The position numbers and the translations under genes are program-made. A model generated the notes under the pieces. It was not told the origin of the DNA and made no database searches. It saw only the letters and a program-made list of their open reading frames with translations. 64,000 nucleotides of DNA, taken from positions 18,535-82,534 of the forward strand of contig CAMBXR010000006.1 of assembly GCA_945871955.1 (NCBI GenBank), in the 5' to 3' direction. Numbering within the stretch: the stretch's first letter is position 1; each line of letters starts with the position of its first letter. This DNA is from an uncultured Clostridium sp. (GTDB taxonomy: Bacteria > Bacillota > Clostridia > Peptostreptococcales > Peptostreptococcaceae). Of this stretch, positions 61,129 to 64,000 are shown piece after piece.

Positions 61129-63186
61129 ATGAACAAAAGCTACCAAAATTTTAAGAAAAGAGCAGGTAAGCTTGCTGTAGCTCTTACATTAGTAGGTACT
61201 ACTGTAGCAGGTGGTATGGCTATAGGTGCAGATGGAGTAGATGCAGCTACAGTTAAAAGTGGTTATGCTAGTACTGCAGTATATTTAAGAAAATCAGCTA
61301 GTACAAAATCTGCTAAATTAGCTACAATTAAAAAAGGTGCAAAAGTAACTATATTAAAAACATCAGGAAAATGGTTAAAAGTTAAATACAATGGAAAAAC
61401 TGGATATGTTTATAAAACATATGTAAAGAAAACATTTACTACAAAAGACTACTCAGGAAAATTTAAACTAAAAACAGATTTAAATGTTAGAAAGGGACCA
61501 GGAACTAGCTTTGTAAAAGCCGGAACATTAAAGAAAGGTACAGTAGTAACAGTTAAAGGTAAAACTTCTAATGGATGGTATACAATAACTTATAAGGGAG
61601 CAACAAGATACATATCAGCATCAAGTAAATATTTAACTAAATATGTTGCACCAACACCAACACCACAACCAGATCCAACTCCAGAAAAGCCTTCTACTAA
61701 TACAAAACCAGTTATAGCTGTTGATAGTGCTTATCAAGTAAAACAAAATGGAAGTTTTAAATACAGTGATTTAAAAGCTACAGCATTTGATAAAGAAGAT
61801 GGTGAATTAAAAATATCATACAGTGGTGAAGTAGATACTAAAACAGTAGGAAAATATAAAGTAACATTAACAGTAACAGATTCAGATAAAAATACAACTA
61901 CAAAAGAGGTTGTTGTATCTGTTGTTAGAAATCTTAGACCTATGATAAAAACTCCATATAGCCAAACTGGATATGTAGTAGAAGAAGATAAACCATTTGA
62001 TGTATCAGATTTAAAAGTAACTGTAAGTGATGTTGAGACTCCAGATGATGTTACAGTTACTTATACTATAAAAGATAATGCCGGAAAAGTAATAAAAGAA
62101 GTTCCAACATATAAGCCAGGTAAATTTACTGTTAAAATAAATGCAGTAGATGGAGATGGAGTAGAAGCATATGAAGTTAATGTACCAGTAGAGGTTGTTC
62201 AAGATAAAGCGCCTACACTTAATTTTAAATATGATGCTAAATTCATAGAATCTAAATCAAGTGTATTAAAAGTAGATAAAGGTACTGATACTGTAACAGT
62301 TGAAGAAAAAGAGGACTTTACTATAAGTGACTTAAAACAAATATTTAATGCAGTAGCTACTGATGGTTATACTAGTGTAGTTGATGAACATGATATAACA
62401 AATTCTATAGAAGTTATAACAACAGAAGCTAAATTAAAAGATATGTTAAGTAAACCAAATGAATCTGGATATGATATAAAATTCCAAGTTTCAGATAATA
62501 ATAAGGCTAAATTTAAAACAGTTAAACTTATTGTAAAAGCTAATAATAAACCAGAAATAAGATTTGATAATAATAGAGTTACAGATGCTCATCATGCTGA
62601 CAAATATGACAAGATATATAGAATACCATTAAATCAAAAATTTAATGTAGCAGAATTAAAAGCTTCTGTAAAAGATATAAATGCTGCAACAGGTAAAGAA
62701 AACCCAGGTGTTAAACTTGAATCAAATATCTATGATAATGAAGTTAAAACTAATCAAGTGGGAACAACTGTATTAACATTCAAAGCTACAGATAATAAGG
62801 GAGCTGAAAGTGTAGTAAAAGTAGCTGTTGAAGTTTATGACTATAAAGATAATGCATCAGCACCAGTAATAACATTTGGAGAAGGAACAAAAGTAGTAAA
62901 TGATGTATTAGAAATACAATGTGAAGAAAATAAAACAATGACTTTAGGTGAAATAAAAGATATGGTAAAAGCGGTAGCAACAGATGAAGATGGAAAAGCA
63001 CCTTCAATGAATTATCAATTATTTGATACAAAATACAATCCAGACAAACCATTAAATGATATAGATGCTGGTGTATTAGGTTATAAATATACTTTCAGAA
63101 TTACAGCTACAGATAATGGAGATTCACAAGGACAAAATCAAAAAACTACTGTAAAAGATGTAACTATAGTAATTGTAAATAAATAA
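61129..63186 (+). CDS. Secreted SH3b-domain protein with Ig-like repeats
   Basis: A 685-residue exported protein. Signal peptide: basic KKRAGK, hydrophobic LAVALTLVGTTVAGGMAIG, probable cleavage at DAA. Two bacterial SH3 domains follow (about 43-103 and 112-172; VYLRKSASTKSAK... and LNVRKGPGTSF...), then a Pro/Thr linker PTPTPQPDPTPEKP. About five Ig/cadherin-like domains of ~85-100 residues follow, each with the DUF5011-like pattern TATDKEDGELK..., VTLTVTDSDKN and a closing beta strand. The last is ATDNGDSQG...TIVIVNK. There is no sortase motif, S-layer domain or catalytic domain, so wall attachment is presumably through the SH3b part. Confidence 0.85.
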   Translation: MNKSYQNFKKRAGKLAVALTLVGTTVAGGMAIGADGVDAATVKSGYASTAVYLRKSASTKSAKLATIKKGAKVTILKTSGKWLKVKYNGKTGYVYKTYVKKTFTTKDYSGKFKLKTDLNVRKGPGTSFVKAGTLKKGTVVTVKGKTSNGWYTITYKGATRYISASSKYLTKYVAPTPTPQPDPTPEKPSTNTKPVIAVDSAYQVKQNGSFKYSDLKATAFDKEDGELKISYSGEVDTKTVGKYKVTLTVTDSDKNTTTKEVVVSVVRNLRPMIKTPYSQTGYVVEEDKPFDVSDLKVTVSDVETPDDVTVTYTIKDNAGKVIKEVPTYKPGKFTVKINAVDGDGVEAYEVNVPVEVVQDKAPTLNFKYDAKFIESKSSVLKVDKGTDTVTVEEKEDFTISDLKQIFNAVATDGYTSVVDEHDITNSIEVITTEAKLKDMLSKPNESGYDIKFQVSDNNKAKFKTVKLIVKANNKPEIRFDNNRVTDAHHADKYDKIYRIPLNQKFNVAELKASVKDINAATGKENPGVKLESNIYDNEVKTNQVGTTVLTFKATDNKGAESVVKVAVEVYDYKDNASAPVITFGEGTKVVNDVLEIQCEENKTMTLGEIKDMVKAVATDEDGKAPSMNYQLFDTKYNPDKPLNDIDAGVLGYKYTFRITATDNGDSQGQNQKTTVKDVTIVIVNK

Positions 63187-63234
63187 TAACTATATTATTC
63201 CTTAGGTAATAATAAAATATAGTTTAAAATTAAG

Positions 63235-63283
63235 AGAAGTTATGATATAAAGAACTTAAATTATTATATCATAACTTCTTATT
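63235..63283 (+). terminator. Intrinsic terminator after the SH3b/Ig-like gene
   Basis: AGAAGTTATGATATAA and TTATATCATAACTTCT form a perfect 16-base stem, followed by TATTGTTT. Confidence 0.75.
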
Positions 63284-63435
63284 GTTTAATAATAAATATA
63301 TAATTAAAGTAAAGGCATGTATTTTAACATGTCTTATTTTTATATTAAAAGATAATAATATAATGTAAATTATATTTAGTAAAGTAGCTACATAATTTAT
63401 TAATGAAAGATCTAATAAAATAAGGAGGTGTTTTA

Positions 63436-64000
63436 TTGAAGTTAAAAAGAAGAAGTATAATTATCTTAATTATATTGTTTATTTTTATAGTTTTACTTTT
63501 GGCTGTAATTTATGAATGCAAGAATATAAATAATAAAAAATCTTCCATAGATATTGATGTGGATACAAGCTTAAATCTTCCAAAAGAGCAAATGCAATAC
63601 TTGCAATCATTAGTGGGTTTAGAATCAAAGAATATAAAAATACTAGATAATCCTTTAAGAATAGAAGGAAGTTTTTATATTCCAGAAGAAACTATACTAA
63701 CCTTTATAAATCATTATTTGGAAAGCTCCAACAATAAAGATATTACAAATCTAAATATTACAATAAATAAAAATGCTTTAACTATATCAGGTCAATATAA
63801 GCTACTTACATACCTTAAAACACCAATTGATATAGATATATTACCTACTATTACAAAAGACAAAAATCTTAAACTCAATTTAAAGGATATAAGATTATTA
63901 AATTTAAGTTTAAATGAGAATATTATAGATGCTGTAATTGATAGTTGGTTTTCTGATTTAGAAAATATTTCTGTAGACAGAGGAGATGTTATAATAGATA
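63436..64000 (+). CDS. Membrane-anchored protein of unknown function (3' end missing)
   Basis: TTG start at 63436 with AAGGAGG 6 bases upstream; the frame is open for 188 codons to the window edge. KLKRRS is followed by a hydrophobic segment (IIILIILFIFIVLLLAVIY), a signal anchor. The extracytoplasmic part has features of lipid-binding YpmS/LmeA-like proteins (PKEQMQYLQSL..., NITINKNALTISGQYKLL... TPIDIDILP), but that similarity is loose and the gene is truncated. Confidence 0.7.
   Translation, partial: MKLKRRSIIILIILFIFIVLLLAVIYECKNINNKKSSIDIDVDTSLNLPKEQMQYLQSLVGLESKNIKILDNPLRIEGSFYIPEETILTFINHYLESSNNKDITNLNITINKNALTISGQYKLLTYLKTPIDIDILPTITKDKNLKLNLKDIRLLNLSLNENIIDAVIDSWFSDLENISVDRGDVIID

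Noticed and set aside
1..64000. CRISPR array, IS element or prophage
   Set aside because: No regularly spaced repeats, transposase, integrase or phage structural genes were found on either strand.

Overview
The window reads as chromosomal DNA of a very AT-rich, anaerobic, endospore-forming member of the Clostridia, most likely Peptostreptococcaceae (relatives of Clostridioides, Paraclostridium or Terrisporobacter). The support is an alpha/beta-type small acid-soluble spore protein, pyruvate:ferredoxin oxidoreductase, a monofunctional CO dehydrogenase, class III fructose bisphosphatase, Feo iron uptake and an SPQTG sortase signal of the C. difficile SrtB kind. No rRNA gene is present, so genus is inference. 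No tRNA, IS element, prophage or CRISPR array was seen. Most genes sit in short operons closed by clear intrinsic terminators.

Layout. 1-6.8 kb: edge of a CobD/HisC-like aminotransferase, hpt, a PAP2 phosphatase, an HI0933-type flavoprotein, a spore protein, and mntP behind a manganese (yybP-ykoY) riboswitch, followed by small unknown genes. 6.9-10.8 kb: M14 metallopeptidase, GAF/PP2C phosphatase, flavodoxin-fold oxidoreductase. 10.9-15.1 kb: aroC-aroB-aroA and a stand-alone pduL. 15.2-19.7 kb: an HxlR regulator with inverted-repeat operators and a 0.6 kb leader before PFOR (nifJ). 19.8-25.9 kb: membrane proteins and a Fur-box-studded iron module (DUF3793, DUF2325, two FeoA, FeoB, Cys-rich FeoB-associated peptide). 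26-31.7 kb: fbp, then an ATP-grasp ligase / Asp-Glu racemase / MurE-like set behind a perfect sigma-A promoter.

32.5-45.8 kb is the most interesting part: a single-chain molybdenum hydroxylase of the Desulfovibrio Mop (aldehyde oxidoreductase) type, followed by eleven tightly packed genes resembling the poorly understood DVU_1551-1558/TrsS/TrsM accessory set. They encode an FAD/dicluster/CCG oxidoreductase, a CxxC protein, a methyltransferase, a C-GCAxxG-C-C protein, XdhC, a MocA-like nucleotidyltransferase fused to an HD domain, a cysteine desulfurase, an unknown 94-residue protein, a Cys-rich radical SAM enzyme, a PaaK-like adenylate-forming ligase and a histidine phosphatase. Together these could make, sulfurate and insert the molybdenum cofactor and perhaps carry out a further undescribed modification.

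46-51.2 kb: Fur-regulated siderophore ABC importer plus a MATE transporter. 51.2-54.4 kb: a GC-rich structured intergenic element and a sortase-anchored nucleotidase. 54.5-60.7 kb: a MATE pump with a MerR-type promoter, its probable MerR regulator, the cooS-ferredoxin-FAD oxidoreductase operon, and a decayed MerR copy beyond that operon. 61.1-64 kb: a secreted SH3b/Ig-like protein and the start of a membrane-anchored protein cut by the window edge.
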